Assembly (NCBI GenBank): GCA_964501905.1
Contig: CAZCTW010000011.1
Coordinates: forward strand, 14,552-78,551
DNA from: B69-G16 sp964501905
GTDB lineage: Archaea > Thermoproteota > Thermoprotei > Thermofilales > B69-G16
DNA: 64,000 bases
Reading direction: 5' to 3'
Under the pieces are notes generated by a model. The model saw nothing but the letters and a program-made list of their open reading frames with translations, did no database searches and was not told the DNA's origin. The first letter of the stretch is position 1, and each line of letters opens with the position of its first letter. Below are positions 33,443 through 42,752 of this stretch, piece after piece. The position numbers and the translations under genes were made by a program.

Positions 33443-33739
33443 CTATAGCTCTGACACCATTTCTATAGCCTTTACAGGACACATATTGGCGCATATTCCA
33501 CAACCTTTACAGTAGTCGTAGTCTATGGAAACACTGTCGTCCTCATGTCTTATAATCGCTGGTTCTGGACAAGAAACCCAGCAGAGCAGGCATTTAACGC
33601 ATTTATTTTGATCTATGACAGGCTTAAAAGTCCGCCAGGCTCCGGTCTTATACTCTAAGCTAGTGGCGGGCTCCGGTATGATAGCGGCTATCGGGAGATC
33701 CTTCCAAGTTTTATATTTCATACTTCGCCACCTCCTCAT
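33443..33739 (-). CDS. porD: pyruvate/2-oxoacid:ferredoxin oxidoreductase, delta subunit
   Basis: 98 residues with two 4Fe-4S motifs: CVKCLLCWVSCPEPAI and CKGCGICANMCPVKAIEMV. It carries electrons from the TPP centre to ferredoxin. The start may be the internal Met (MKYKTWKDLPIAAIIPEP) at residue 7. Overlaps porG by 29 bases. Confidence 0.92.
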   Translation of the reverse strand: MRRWRSMKYKTWKDLPIAAIIPEPATSLEYKTGAWRTFKPVIDQNKCVKCLLCWVSCPEPAIIRHEDDSVSIDYDYCKGCGICANMCPVKAIEMVSEL

Positions 33740-34298
33740 AAGCTCTTTTAACTGCTATTTTATTTTTCTCCAGTATTTCTCCTTTGAAACGTTCGCCTAA
33801 AGCGTCTAGAACAGAGTCTAGCGAGGCTAAACCGGTAGCCTTTACGAGCGCGCCTAACATAGGCGTGTTGTATAGAGGCCTATTGAACACCTCCAAGGCT
33901 ATCTTATGAGCATCAACCGTATATACTTTCAGAGATTTCTCTTTTGCTATTTTAATTATCTCCTCCGAGACCTTTGTCGTGTTTAAAATTAGGTAACCAC
34001 CCTCCTTTAAACCGGCAGTTACTCCTTCAACGTTTGTGGTTAACAGCACTGGGTCTATAACGACAACTATGTCGGGCTCGTAAACGCCGTAGTGTATATC
34101 TATAGGCTTATCGTCGATTCGCGTAAACGCCCTCACGGGAGCTCCTCTACGCTCTGGGCCAAATTCGGGGAAGTGCTGAACGTACTTACCTTCTCTGAGA
34201 ACTGCTCGTGCTAAAAGTTCGCTTGAAGTAACAACGCCTTGCCCACCTCTGCCATGCCAGCGAACTTCAATCAAACAGCTCACCCTTCGCATGAACAT
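33711..34298 (-). CDS. porG: pyruvate/2-oxoacid:ferredoxin oxidoreductase, gamma subunit
   Basis: 195 residues. RWHGRGGQGVVTSSELLARA is the family signature, with PEFGPERRGAPVRAFTRID downstream. First gene of porGDAB. The start could be the Met at 1, or the later codon nearer CLIEVRWHGRGG. The four-subunit form is typical of anaerobic or sulfur-metabolising thermophiles. Confidence 0.92.
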   Translation of the reverse strand: MFMRRVSCLIEVRWHGRGGQGVVTSSELLARAVLREGKYVQHFPEFGPERRGAPVRAFTRIDDKPIDIHYGVYEPDIVVVIDPVLLTTNVEGVTAGLKEGGYLILNTTKVSEEIIKIAKEKSLKVYTVDAHKIALEVFNRPLYNTPMLGALVKATGLASLDSVLDALGERFKGEILEKNKIAVKRAYEEVAKYEI

Positions 34299-34378
34299 TT
34301 AAAACACTCTTCTTTTAATCTTTCGGCTCCCAGGCGCTCTTCAAAAAACTTATATTACGATCGTTTAAAGATAGCTTG

Positions 34379-34756
34379 GTGTTCGGAATGCCTACTGCCG
34401 ACCGAATATTGAAGAAGCTCAGTAAGGTAAACGTTAGTAAAATTCTGCTAATAGCTCTGCTAATAGGCTCTCTGCTTATAATGGGCGGCCTACTATACGT
34501 TATTGTAAATAATCCTCCCCCTCTCTACCGCGAAGGACCTTTCGCCTACGGCTTAAATAGACAATCGAGCATGGAAACTCTAGTTGTCGCTTTCGCCTAC
34601 GCCGTGGGCATTGGCGGCCTCTACTTACTCTATAACACTCGACGCTACTACTACGATTTAAGATTCCTTTCAATAAACTTAGTGTCAGGGACTCTGCTAC
34701 TCCTGCTCTCCCTAATCCTATTGCAGTCAATATACGCTATGAAAGTTGGAATGTAA
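34379..34756 (+). CDS. three-span membrane protein, possibly OST3/OST6-like
   Basis: About 125 residues from GTG 34379 or ATG 34388. Three hydrophobic helices: ILLIALLIGSLLIMGGLLYV, LVVAFAYAVGIGGLYLLY and NLVSGTLLLLLSLILLQSIY. The segment PPPLYREGPFAYGLNRQSSM between them recalls the membrane part of OST3/OST6 oligosaccharyltransferase subunits. That match is from memory of the pattern and is tentative. Confidence 0.45.
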   Translation: MFGMPTADRILKKLSKVNVSKILLIALLIGSLLIMGGLLYVIVNNPPPLYREGPFAYGLNRQSSMETLVVAFAYAVGIGGLYLLYNTRRYYYDLRFLSINLVSGTLLLLLSLILLQSIYAMKVGM

Positions 34757-34768
34757 TTAGGTTATGAT

Positions 34769-35332
34769 ATGGGAAAAATTGAGGAAATTCTGAAGAAAAG
34801 AGGAATTCTCGTCCTCTTCTACAGCGATTACTTTACTCCACTCTCTTTAATCTGTTTAAAATACCTACAGAAAGCGAGAAGCGGGGATAAAGGATTATAC
34901 TTTGTCCAGGGAAGAGCCGCAATGCCGACCCATCTATTAAAGGTCTTAGACCAATTAAGCGAAAAATTCACTGAAAATATTATGGTGGTTCCGCTATCTG
35001 ACCCGCTACATCAATTTATCATCGTTAACATGCTAGAAAGCTTTGTGGATTGCTATGATTGGGTATTTTTCGATAACTTCTTTACAAATCTCCTAGTAGT
35101 GAGAGGATTAGCTAAAAGTCTTCGAACATTAATTATAGCTTTTGAGCAAATTTCGAAAATAAAACAGGTCTCTAAAAAGCACAACGCGTTGTTCGTAATC
35201 GCGACTGTTGAGGAGATAAGAAGTATTGTGCCTTTGGATAGAGTAAAAGCCTTTGCAGACGCTGTGGTTAGAGTGGAACGTTACGAGGGAGAGGTAAGAG
35301 CTACTGTGGAGAAATGGGAAAATGATAACTAA
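34769..35332 (+). CDS. degenerate RecA/RadA-like protein
   Basis: 187 residues. The plan of RecA-fold ATPases is recognisable (LVLFYSDYFTPLSLICLKYL; DWVFFDNFFTNLL as the Walker B-like strand; FEQISKIKQVSKKHNALFVI), but no Walker A GxxxxGK[ST] is present. Thus it is probably a non-catalytic RadA paralogue. It overlaps the next gene by 11 bases and is likely its partner. Confidence 0.45.
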   Translation: MGKIEEILKKRGILVLFYSDYFTPLSLICLKYLQKARSGDKGLYFVQGRAAMPTHLLKVLDQLSEKFTENIMVVPLSDPLHQFIIVNMLESFVDCYDWVFFDNFFTNLLVVRGLAKSLRTLIIAFEQISKIKQVSKKHNALFVIATVEEIRSIVPLDRVKAFADAVVRVERYEGEVRATVEKWENDN

Positions 35333-35993
35333 TCTGAGTAGTATTGTAAGCGATAGAAGAGTGGTTATATTTTGTGATGCTTTGAAAACGTATACCGAAG
35401 TTTTGAACATCTCGAAGAGGAGAGGATTAAAAATTGAAATTTATCCTTCTATTCCGCTTGAAGAGGAACTAATTCACCACGACATCATAATAGTTATAAA
35501 GAAAAAGCACAAAAAAGAACTCAAGAAAAATCGCGTAACAAAACTATACACGTACCCAACTTCGGAACCCCGCTTCTTGCTAGATTTAGTTTCTGCGCTA
35601 AAAGGCGAATTTATAAAAAGCATTGACATCGGCATGGATCCTGGGCTGTACAATATAGGTATAGCCGTAATAGCCGATGGAATACTCGTGATGGGGGAGA
35701 CGGTGCCCGATGCCGATACCGCCATGAATATACTTAAGGAATTGCTAACCTACGATCCTCCCGTCAAAAGGGTGAAGTTGAAAATAGGCAATGGAGAGAA
35801 TTACAGGCTTCTCTTACAGAAGATTACACAGTTAGGCAGCAAAATCTTGGGTGAAAAGGGAGAGGTAAAAATGGAACTAGTCGACGAGTATTATGCTAAG
35901 AGACAAGTTTTAGCAGTAGATTTCCTGAAGGATAAAAACGTGATAGCCGCGTTGAAGATTTTGCTGAGCAAAAGCTATAAAGAGCTTCGGTAA
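35322..35993 (+). CDS. RNase H/RuvC-fold predicted nuclease
   Basis: 223 residues. The C-terminal half starts KSIDIGMDPGLYNIGIAVIA, the first-strand motif of RuvC-like resolvases (DxGxDPG), with an acidic residue on the following strands (LVMGETVPDADT) and a late acidic LVDEYYAKRQ, compatible with a catalytic triad or tetrad. The N-terminal 100 residues are unrecognised. It overlaps the RecA-like gene, so a recombination or repair role is inferred. Confidence 0.5.
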   Translation: MITNLSSIVSDRRVVIFCDALKTYTEVLNISKRRGLKIEIYPSIPLEEELIHHDIIIVIKKKHKKELKKNRVTKLYTYPTSEPRFLLDLVSALKGEFIKSIDIGMDPGLYNIGIAVIADGILVMGETVPDADTAMNILKELLTYDPPVKRVKLKIGNGENYRLLLQKITQLGSKILGEKGEVKMELVDEYYAKRQVLAVDFLKDKNVIAALKILLSKSYKELR

Positions 35994-36082
35994 TTGGAAG
36001 TTTAGCTGACAGTAACATTTTATTGAATACGAATTTATATGTTTGCTGAAAGATATCCATTACAATCGGCGTGGGACCTCCC

Positions 36083-36523
36083 ATGGAGAGCAGCTTTATC
36101 AGGGAATTTAACAAGGAATTTAAGAAGATGTACTTTGACTACAACAAGGCGGTGTCAGAAAACGATTTTGATAAAGCTATCGAAATAGGAGAAAAGATTC
36201 TACAAGGCTTAATCAAGATATCGAGGGAACACATCTTAACCATCTTGCGAAACAGCACTATTAAGGAGTTAGTAGAAGACATAATAACTTTTCATGAGAA
36301 AAACTTGGCGTTTATAGAAGGCACGTGTGAGGCAATTAAGGATATGCCAGTCCTATTCACGTTCGACGCTAAGGAACGCGCGGTAGAGCTCCTCTCATCG
36401 AGTATTTCGGAGTTTTTCAGTTTTGTACTAGGAGCCTTAATGGTCCTAGCCGATTTAGAAGCTACCGCCAGGGAGTACACCACAAATAAGGAAGATAAGA
36501 ACTCGGTGCCTAGAGTTATGTAG
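36083..36523 (+). CDS. helical hypothetical protein
   Basis: About 146 residues from ATG 36083 (MESSFIREFNKEFKKMYFDY); a GTG at 36071 adds four residues. Entirely helical with acidic charge, resembling TPR/HEPN-type bundles. No family recognised. Its 3' end overlaps the convergent serS by 8 bases. Confidence 0.5.
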   Translation: MESSFIREFNKEFKKMYFDYNKAVSENDFDKAIEIGEKILQGLIKISREHILTILRNSTIKELVEDIITFHEKNLAFIEGTCEAIKDMPVLFTFDAKERAVELLSSSISEFFSFVLGALMVLADLEATAREYTTNKEDKNSVPRVM

Positions 36524-37892
36524 GCTTTCGCTTAGGTACTATTTTTTCCTTAGGTGCGGCTTCGAAAATTTCTAGGTAGGGCCTTAGCACTTTAGGTATT
36601 ATCACTGTGCCATCTGGCTCTTGGAAATTCTCTACAATAGCGGTTATCGCCCTAGATGTAGCTATAGCCGTGGAATTTAACGTGTGGACATAGCCCTCCG
36701 CGGGGGCGCCACGAACCTTAGCGTATTTTATACCCAGCCTGTAACTCTGGTAATCCGTAACGTTGCTACAGGATACCATCTCCCTATACTTAGCCTGTGC
36801 CGGCATCCAGGCTTCTAAGTCATACTTCTTAGCGGCTACAGCCCCTAAGTCTCCAGAGCAAACATTTACAACCCGATATGGAATTCCCAATCCTTGCCAT
36901 AGCTTCTCGGCGTTTTCTATCAGTTTTTCATGCCATTTCCAAGATTCGTCAGGGTGAGCGAAGACGAACTGCTCGACCTTATTGAACTGATGAACTCTAA
37001 ATATCCCCTTCGTATCTCTGCCGTGGGCTCCGGCCTCCTTCCTGAAGCAGGGGCTTATCCCCGCATAGAGGATCGGTAGCTCGTCTTCCGGCAGTGTTTC
37101 GTTCATGTGGAGTGCTGCGAGCGGATGTTCAGAGGTAGCTATCAAGTACAGGTCTTCGTCTTCGATTTTATAGATCACCTCTTCGAAATCCTCAAAGCTT
37201 ATAACTCCCTCGTAAGGCTTTCTCTTCATCATAAATGGCGGTTCGACTATCTTAAAGCCCTGCTTCGATAAGAAGTCTAGAGCGTACATTATAAGCGCCA
37301 TGTCGAGCCATACTAGGTCGTCGTAAAGGTAGTAGAACCTAGACCCGGCGACTTTGGCCGCTCTAGCCGTATCCGCTAACCCCATGTTCTCGACATAGTC
37401 GGCGTGCCCCATAGGCTTATAGTCTATGACTTCGTACTCCACCTCGAAACCTTTCGTCTCCTCTAAGAACCTGTCTAAGTCGTCGCGGTAAACTCTGGGC
37501 TTGCCCCAGAAGCGTATCGGAACATTATCGTCCTCGTCCTCACCCATAGGAACGCTCTCATGTACGACATTCGGTATACTTAACAAGACGCGGTTTCGCT
37601 CTTTCTCTAATTTTCTCATCTGCACCGTTAAAGCTTGTATTTCCCTCCTCAGTAAACCGGCCTTCTTTATGGCTTTTTCCCGCTCCTCGCCCTTTAAGCC
37701 AGCTATTTGCTTTGAGACTAGGTTTAGCTCGAACCGCTTTTTGTCTAGAAGAGCTTTCATCTTACGCCACTCGCTATCTAGCTTTAGAGCTTCGTCGACT
37801 ATCTTACCGTCGAGTCCTCTCCTCTTCTGGGACCATCTTAGCTTATCTGGGTCGTTACGCAGGTAGTATAGAATGCTCCACACAGCCGGCAC
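36516..37892 (-). CDS. serS: seryl-tRNA synthetase
   Basis: 458 residues. An N-terminal tRNA-binding coiled coil (KKRFELNLVSKQIAGLKGEE; ALTVQMRKLEKERNRVLLSI) and the class II core: motif 2 FRKEAGAHGRDTKGIFRVHQ and motif 3 region YVHTLNSTAIATSRAITAIV. This is the common SerRS, not the rare methanogen type. The charged ATG region begins MPAVWSILYYLRNDPDKLRW. Confidence 0.95.
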   Translation of the reverse strand: MPAVWSILYYLRNDPDKLRWSQKRRGLDGKIVDEALKLDSEWRKMKALLDKKRFELNLVSKQIAGLKGEEREKAIKKAGLLRREIQALTVQMRKLEKERNRVLLSIPNVVHESVPMGEDEDDNVPIRFWGKPRVYRDDLDRFLEETKGFEVEYEVIDYKPMGHADYVENMGLADTARAAKVAGSRFYYLYDDLVWLDMALIMYALDFLSKQGFKIVEPPFMMKRKPYEGVISFEDFEEVIYKIEDEDLYLIATSEHPLAALHMNETLPEDELPILYAGISPCFRKEAGAHGRDTKGIFRVHQFNKVEQFVFAHPDESWKWHEKLIENAEKLWQGLGIPYRVVNVCSGDLGAVAAKKYDLEAWMPAQAKYREMVSCSNVTDYQSYRLGIKYAKVRGAPAEGYVHTLNSTAIATSRAITAIVENFQEPDGTVIIPKVLRPYLEIFEAAPKEKIVPKRKPT

Positions 37893-37906
37893 TTGGGCCC
37901 CCGGCT

Positions 37907-38869
37907 TTAATCTATTGGCGGTGGATTATTAAAATCTTTAGCTTTCCTATACTCTTTTATCCACTTTAAAAAGCGCTCAGAGGGAGGATACTCTTCGTAC
38001 AGCAGATCTCTATTCGCCTCCAACAGTTTTTCATTGCTACCTAGGATAGAAGAGAAGAGAAGCAAATTGTGGCTTAGAATTCTATTATTCCACTCTCTGT
38101 CTCTGAGTATGTGATGGGATAGGATCACGTACTTTATATTATGGGTTAATTCTCTTAAATTTTCAAGACCTTGTTCCACGTCTTCTCTTCTAACTTTCCT
38201 CCCAGATAAGTAAAGAGGAGGGCCACCCACTATTAATACGTCCGGCTTTACAGCAAGGATATAGGATAAGGCTCTCTTCGATATTGGACCTTGTACGTCC
38301 GGCGCATACGTTAGCTTGTACTCGCCATATGCCACAGTAAACGCTAGCACCCATCCCAGTTTAGATCCTTCCGGTCCGTGGGGTAAAGGTTGGGAAGCTT
38401 CTATAAGAGTCGACCCGAATAATAGCCTGCTAGCGTCGAAGTATAAGAGTTTGGCTGAGCCTATTTCTTCGATTTTTTTCCGAAAAACAAAACCTCTCTT
38501 TTTCTGATTATAATTTATGTGCTCTTCAATACTCTTCGCTAATATCACCTTGTCCGAGTAGATTCTTCCATATGTTTCCTCGTCGGTCCATTCATACCAG
38601 CTTCTAAATGAGGGAGTGTAGTGGTCGAGGTGGTAGTGGCTTACAGTAACGACATCCGCCTTCTCGGCATAGTGTAGGATTCTCCGGCGAGCTTCCCTAA
38701 CCGCCTTGAACTCTAGAGGGTGAGGAGGTAAGCCGTAGCGTCTAGGCGCTAGCGAAACTCCGGGGTCAAACAGTATCTTAACGTCCGGAGTCTCTACGAA
38801 AATGCACATGCTGCGTACTCCTAGGCTTTCATCCGCGACTGGAGTTACCTTTATCCTGCCCACTCTCAC
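37907..38869 (-). CDS. metallo-beta-lactamase-fold hydrolase (UPF0282)
   Basis: 320 residues. The MBL motif is VTVSHYHLDHYTPSF, with a further ligand near YAPDVQGP and the His in VILSHHILRDREW. The N-terminus GRIKVTPVADESLGVRSMCI is typical of the archaeal UPF0282 family. Substrate unkn own to me. Overlaps lig by 4 bases, so same transcript as ligase and FEN1. Confidence 0.8.
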   Translation of the reverse strand: MRVGRIKVTPVADESLGVRSMCIFVETPDVKILFDPGVSLAPRRYGLPPHPLEFKAVREARRRILHYAEKADVVTVSHYHLDHYTPSFRSWYEWTDEETYGRIYSDKVILAKSIEEHINYNQKKRGFVFRKKIEEIGSAKLLYFDASRLLFGSTLIEASQPLPHGPEGSKLGWVLAFTVAYGEYKLTYAPDVQGPISKRALSYILAVKPDVLIVGGPPLYLSGRKVRREDVEQGLENLRELTHNIKYVILSHHILRDREWNNRILSHNLLLFSSILGSNEKLLEANRDLLYEEYPPSERFLKWIKEYRKAKDFNNPPPID

Positions 38870-40488
38870 TCTATCATCCTTTGCTTATGTTTAAACTGTT
38901 CTTCGTACCGTCTTCTTAACTCCGATAGCGTGGTTACCTCGTATGGGCTCTTATCATGCCTTATCCTAGTTATTCTGGCGAACCGTAGAGCTAAGCCCGA
39001 CTTATATTTCGGGCTTTTCTGTATCTCGCTGTAAGCCACCTCCACGACTATTGACGGTTTTACGATCACCCTATAATCCTCTTCAGCCACCTTTAACTGT
39101 AAAAGACGCTTAGTCATCTCCTTGAACTCCTCATCCGTTAATCCTTTAAAGGTTTTACCTACTACTGTAAACTCTCCCGAAGCTTCGTCTAACACGGCTA
39201 GATAATAATCGCTTAGCCACCCTCGTCTTCTTCCATGCCCCCATTCAGCGGCTACGATTACGACGTCTATAGTGTCTGAGGTTTTGATTTTCAGCCATTT
39301 TTTACCTCTTATACCTGGGGTGTACTCGCTGGAGAGTTCCTTAGCCATTAAGCCTTCATGTCCCGACGTAATTGATTTCTTGAAAAACTCCTCTGCCTCT
39401 TTCAAATCCCCTGTCACTATTCTCTCCGATAAATACTCGTCATCAATGACCTCTTCTAAAAGCCTCCATCGATCCTTATAGGGTAAATCGACTAGAACTC
39501 GTCCATTTAAGAATAAAATATCGAAAAACTTAGGGGATAATGGTATCTCTTTTAAAAGCCGGGGGATATCCTTCTGTCTCCTCACTCTTTTTACTAATTC
39601 CTGGAAGGGGAGAGGTTTGCCGTCTTTTATGCTTATAACCTCTCCATCTAGGACAGCACTGGACGCTCTAATGCTTCTCTTGACGATATCCACGACTTCA
39701 GGTAGATTAGACGTTACGTCAGTAAGCCTCCTGGTAAATATCCTGATTTTATCGTTTTTCTTGTGAACTTGGATACGGACGCCATCGTACTTAAACTCGA
39801 AAGCGCACATGCCGCCGTGCTCTCTTAAAGCCTCGGCTACGCTGTAGGCCATAGAGGCTAGCATAGGCTTCACAGGTCTGAAGAGCTCTAGTGAGACGTT
39901 TTCTAAGCCTCGGCAACCCTTATTGAAGGCTTTAAAAGTTAAGTCTCCTATATCGCCGGTAAACATGTACGCGCGCCTGACGATTTCCAAGTCACACCTT
40001 AAGGCATAGGAGATAGCCTCCAGTATTACGCCTTCGTTAACCCCTATTCTCATCTCGCCGAAAATAGAACGTAGCAAGTACTCTCTTTCATCCAGAGAAA
40101 GAGGGGAGAGGAGGCTCTTGAGAGCTTCTTCCTTTTTCCTCCTTGAATTCTCTCCCTTTATCAGCGCTATTTTCTCAAGGCGTTTATAGACTTCTTTAAG
40201 TGTACTAGGTTTCTCGATTAGAAAAGTCTGGCGAGATTTCAAACTTCTTAAAACCTTATATACTGTCGACCCGCCCACATCGAGCTTTAGATCTTTATAC
40301 TCCGGGAATATTTTGCCGGATATCAAGAGTACCGCTATCTTAGCGTTATCTGGGCCGATTTTAGATAGAAACTCTGAGAGCAATCTTACTTTCTCCTTTC
40401 TGCTCTGGATGCTTTCCAGTGTTTTGCAGAGCGTTACGAAATCCTTAAACTGTACTTCACTCGCCACCTTTAACCACCCATTCTTCAA
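38866..40488 (-). CDS. lig: ATP-dependent DNA ligase
   Basis: 540 residues, smaller than the usual ~600. The nucleotidyl-lysine motif is FEFKYDGVRIQVHKK (K-x-D-G). Motif III/IIIa (RRLTDVTSNLPEVVD), motif IV EGLMAKELSS and motif V KKWLKIKTSD follow in order. Joins Okazaki fragments. It overlaps the fen gene by 32 bases, a sensible pairing because FEN1 makes the substrate. Confidence 0.95.
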   Translation of the reverse strand: MKNGWLKVASEVQFKDFVTLCKTLESIQSRKEKVRLLSEFLSKIGPDNAKIAVLLISGKIFPEYKDLKLDVGGSTVYKVLRSLKSRQTFLIEKPSTLKEVYKRLEKIALIKGENSRRKKEEALKSLLSPLSLDEREYLLRSIFGEMRIGVNEGVILEAISYALRCDLEIVRRAYMFTGDIGDLTFKAFNKGCRGLENVSLELFRPVKPMLASMAYSVAEALREHGGMCAFEFKYDGVRIQVHKKNDKIRIFTRRLTDVTSNLPEVVDIVKRSIRASSAVLDGEVISIKDGKPLPFQELVKRVRRQKDIPRLLKEIPLSPKFFDILFLNGRVLVDLPYKDRWRLLEEVIDDEYLSERIVTGDLKEAEEFFKKSITSGHEGLMAKELSSEYTPGIRGKKWLKIKTSDTIDVVIVAAEWGHGRRRGWLSDYYLAVLDEASGEFTVVGKTFKGLTDEEFKEMTKRLLQLKVAEEDYRVIVKPSIVVEVAYSEIQKSPKYKSGLALRFARITRIRHDKSPYEVTTLSELRRRYEEQFKHKQRMIE

Positions 40489-41494
40489 TGCTCTTTTGAT
40501 AGAGAACGGAGTGCTTTGTTAACCGGTAAACTAAAGTTTTCACTCTTTTAGGCGAGAAGTTTTTTTCGTTTACTAAAAATTCCTCTAACCCCTCTATGTC
40601 CGGTTTTCTGAAGGATATGGAATAATCGCTATCGACCTTCGGGTGAAGAAATACCTCCCTGACAGCTTCATAGTCGAAGTTTATCTTATCTAATATCTTG
40701 TAGGGAAGCTTCTCTATCGACCCAAACCTTTTTATTAGCTTAAGCGCGGTTTTAGGACCTATTCCTTTTACTCCTTCGTTAAAATCTGTCCCCACGAGTA
40801 TAGCGACATCTATCAATTGTTCCCTGGAAATCCCCAAATGTCTCAACGCCTCTTCTAGAACAATCATCTCTGGAGTTAGAGGTTTCACCAAGCCTAAACT
40901 AGGCAGGAACTCTGTACCTGAAATCGTCAAGTACCTGACTAGGCGAGGGGCCCCGTAAAGCACGCTATCATAATCCCTGCTACACACGCACCAGGCGTCA
41001 TTTCTGGCGGTTATATAGGCCGCTTGAGCTTCAGCATCGGAAGGCGCCTGCACTATGGGTAACCCCATGTACTCTATTACTTTTTTAGCGTCGTCGATCA
41101 TATCTTTTGTTAAAAGCGCGCTCGCTACAGCTTTGGAATATGCCCTATCAAACCTACCCTCTTTTAAGGCTTTCCGCCATTCACGTAGGGCTTTCTCCCT
41201 ACTTTCTCTTCTCTTTTGCAAAGTTCGCTCTTTTAATGGGTGAGGCCTACCGTCGAAAACAAAAACCGGCCTTATGTCGTACTTTGCCATCAAGTGCGTA
41301 ATCCTAAAAGCTAACCCGACTAAGTGAGAGGTTATGCGTCCTTTTGCATCTGTTAAAGGTGTCCCATCGGGTTTACGTATCAAAGCTAGGAATTGATAGA
41401 GCATGTTATTTGCATCTACCGCCACGATTTTAGACGTTAAATGCTCGAATTTTATTTTCCGCTTTTTCAGTAAAACCCCGATATTGGCGCCCAT
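40457..41494 (-). CDS. fen: flap endonuclease 1
   Basis: 345 residues. N-region VAVDANNMLYQFLALIRKPD and PVFVFDGRPHPLKERTLQKR; I-region PIVQAPSDAEAQAAYI and CSRDYDSVLYGAPRLVR; helix-hairpin-helix LVGTDFNEGVKGIGPKTALK. The C-terminal end (HSVLYQKSIEEWVV) has no obvious Q-x-x-L-x-x-F-F PCNA motif. Cleaves 5' flaps in lagging-strand maturation. Confidence 0.95.
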   Translation of the reverse strand: MGANIGVLLKKRKIKFEHLTSKIVAVDANNMLYQFLALIRKPDGTPLTDAKGRITSHLVGLAFRITHLMAKYDIRPVFVFDGRPHPLKERTLQKRRESREKALREWRKALKEGRFDRAYSKAVASALLTKDMIDDAKKVIEYMGLPIVQAPSDAEAQAAYITARNDAWCVCSRDYDSVLYGAPRLVRYLTISGTEFLPSLGLVKPLTPEMIVLEEALRHLGISREQLIDVAILVGTDFNEGVKGIGPKTALKLIKRFGSIEKLPYKILDKINFDYEAVREVFLHPKVDSDYSISFRKPDIEGLEEFLVNEKNFSPKRVKTLVYRLTKHSVLYQKSIEEWVVKGGE

Positions 41495-41576
41495 TCACCC
41501 CTTCCCGCTAATTCCAGTTGCTCAATTTTTAGAACACGTTACTGTTTAAATAGCTTTGTAACTTGATATAAGCCGT

Positions 41577-42317
41577 ATGAAAAGGAGTGTGCTAGCGCTA
41601 ACTCTATTAATGATGCTAATCCTCACTGCCCTAATTTGCTACGCTGAAAGCTACACTGTAAAAGTGCACATATCCCCCTACAATCCCTGCCTGTTATTAA
41701 TAGTCGACCGTGAAGGCAATCTGGTTTTGTTCTACAAACCCCCTGATGAAGCTTTTTCCGTCAAGTTAAGCAGTGGCGAGTATTACGTTTACGTCGAAGA
41801 AGAGAAAAAGGGCACGGTATACGTCGGCTATTCTAAAATAACTGTACCACGAGATGCTATAGTTAACATTACTCTCAAACCTATAGAAAAAATACAACGT
41901 GAAAAAGTAAAGATTGAGTTGGGGGAAGAGGTTAAAGAGTTTAAAGTGACTACATTATCGGGCTTCACGATATTCGAAACCTCAGGCTACACTTCCCAAA
42001 TTATTGAAATACCACGCATCCCCCTATTAGTCGAAGTTTCGGAAAAAAACGGCTCTAGATTATTTTTCTACGACCCTGAATACAACTTCGGAGAATTATT
42101 AAACTTAATTACCGGCGGGTATGCATCTCTAGGGGAAAAAGGCCCCGTTTCTGAATCGTTAATCACTACGCCCAGAAAGCAAAGAATGGAAATTGAGCAA
42201 GGAGTTCTTAGAAGAGCTCCACTAGACATTAAGGGCGTGGCGTTTTGGACAGCGATAGTACTTTTAACAGCGTCGGCTATTTTTATACTAAGCAGGAAGA
42301 GAATACGAATTGAATAA
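41577..42317 (+). CDS. secreted/anchored protein with signal peptide and C-terminal membrane span
   Basis: 246 residues. An N-terminal signal (RSVLALTLLMMLILTALICY), a beta-rich outside domain (KVHISPYNPCLLLIVDREGN), and a final span (GVAFWTAIVLLTASAIFILS) with a basic cytoplasmic tail RKRIRIE. Family unknown. Seven codons separate it from the membrane HTH gene, so the pair may form a sensor-regulator unit. Confidence 0.6.
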   Translation: MKRSVLALTLLMMLILTALICYAESYTVKVHISPYNPCLLLIVDREGNLVLFYKPPDEAFSVKLSSGEYYVYVEEEKKGTVYVGYSKITVPRDAIVNITLKPIEKIQREKVKIELGEEVKEFKVTTLSGFTIFETSGYTSQIIEIPRIPLLVEVSEKNGSRLFFYDPEYNFGELLNLITGGYASLGEKGPVSESLITTPRKQRMEIEQGVLRRAPLDIKGVAFWTAIVLLTASAIFILSRKRIRIE

Positions 42318-42344
42318 GGCTTAACCGGTGGTTCAGGGTTGAAA

Positions 42345-42749
42345 ATGGAGAGCACTACCTTGAGGATTTACAAGTATATGGTTCTCCATGGAAAGCCTGT
42401 AGGAGTTAGGGAGCTTCAGAGGAAACTTAAACTGAGCAGTCCTAGCCTAGTGTCCTACCACTTAAACAAGCTTGAGAAGATGGGCTTAGTCAGCAAGTGC
42501 CCCGATAATAAATATGTGGTGAATAGGCTTCTTCGCGTAGATACTCTAGCGTTTTTCGTTAAAATGGGCAAAATAGCTTTGCCCCGCTTCCTCTTCTATT
42601 CGGTATTCTTCACTGGCATGCTCTTGGTATATTCCCTGATTTATCGTCCCCGATTTCTAACAGAGTCTTACATAGTCGGCTTTATAGTCGCTTGTGCTGC
42701 AACGGCAATATGCTGGTATGAAACTATCCAATTGTTGAAGAAAACTTAG
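42345..42749 (+). CDS. membrane-associated winged-helix regulator
   Basis: About 134 residues. A winged helix-turn-helix (YMVLHGKPVGVRELQRKLKL, then SSPSLVSYHLNKLEKMGLVS) is followed by two membrane helices (FLFYSVFFTGMLLVYSLIYR and YIVGFIVACAATAICWYE). ATG 42345 is preferred over TTG 42339. Membrane-bound HTH proteins usually sense envelope signals. Ends just before the convergent tRNA-Ala gene. Confidence 0.65.
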   Translation: MESTTLRIYKYMVLHGKPVGVRELQRKLKLSSPSLVSYHLNKLEKMGLVSKCPDNKYVVNRLLRVDTLAFFVKMGKIALPRFLFYSVFFTGMLLVYSLIYRPRFLTESYIVGFIVACAATAICWYETIQLLKKT

Positions 42750-42752
42750 ATG

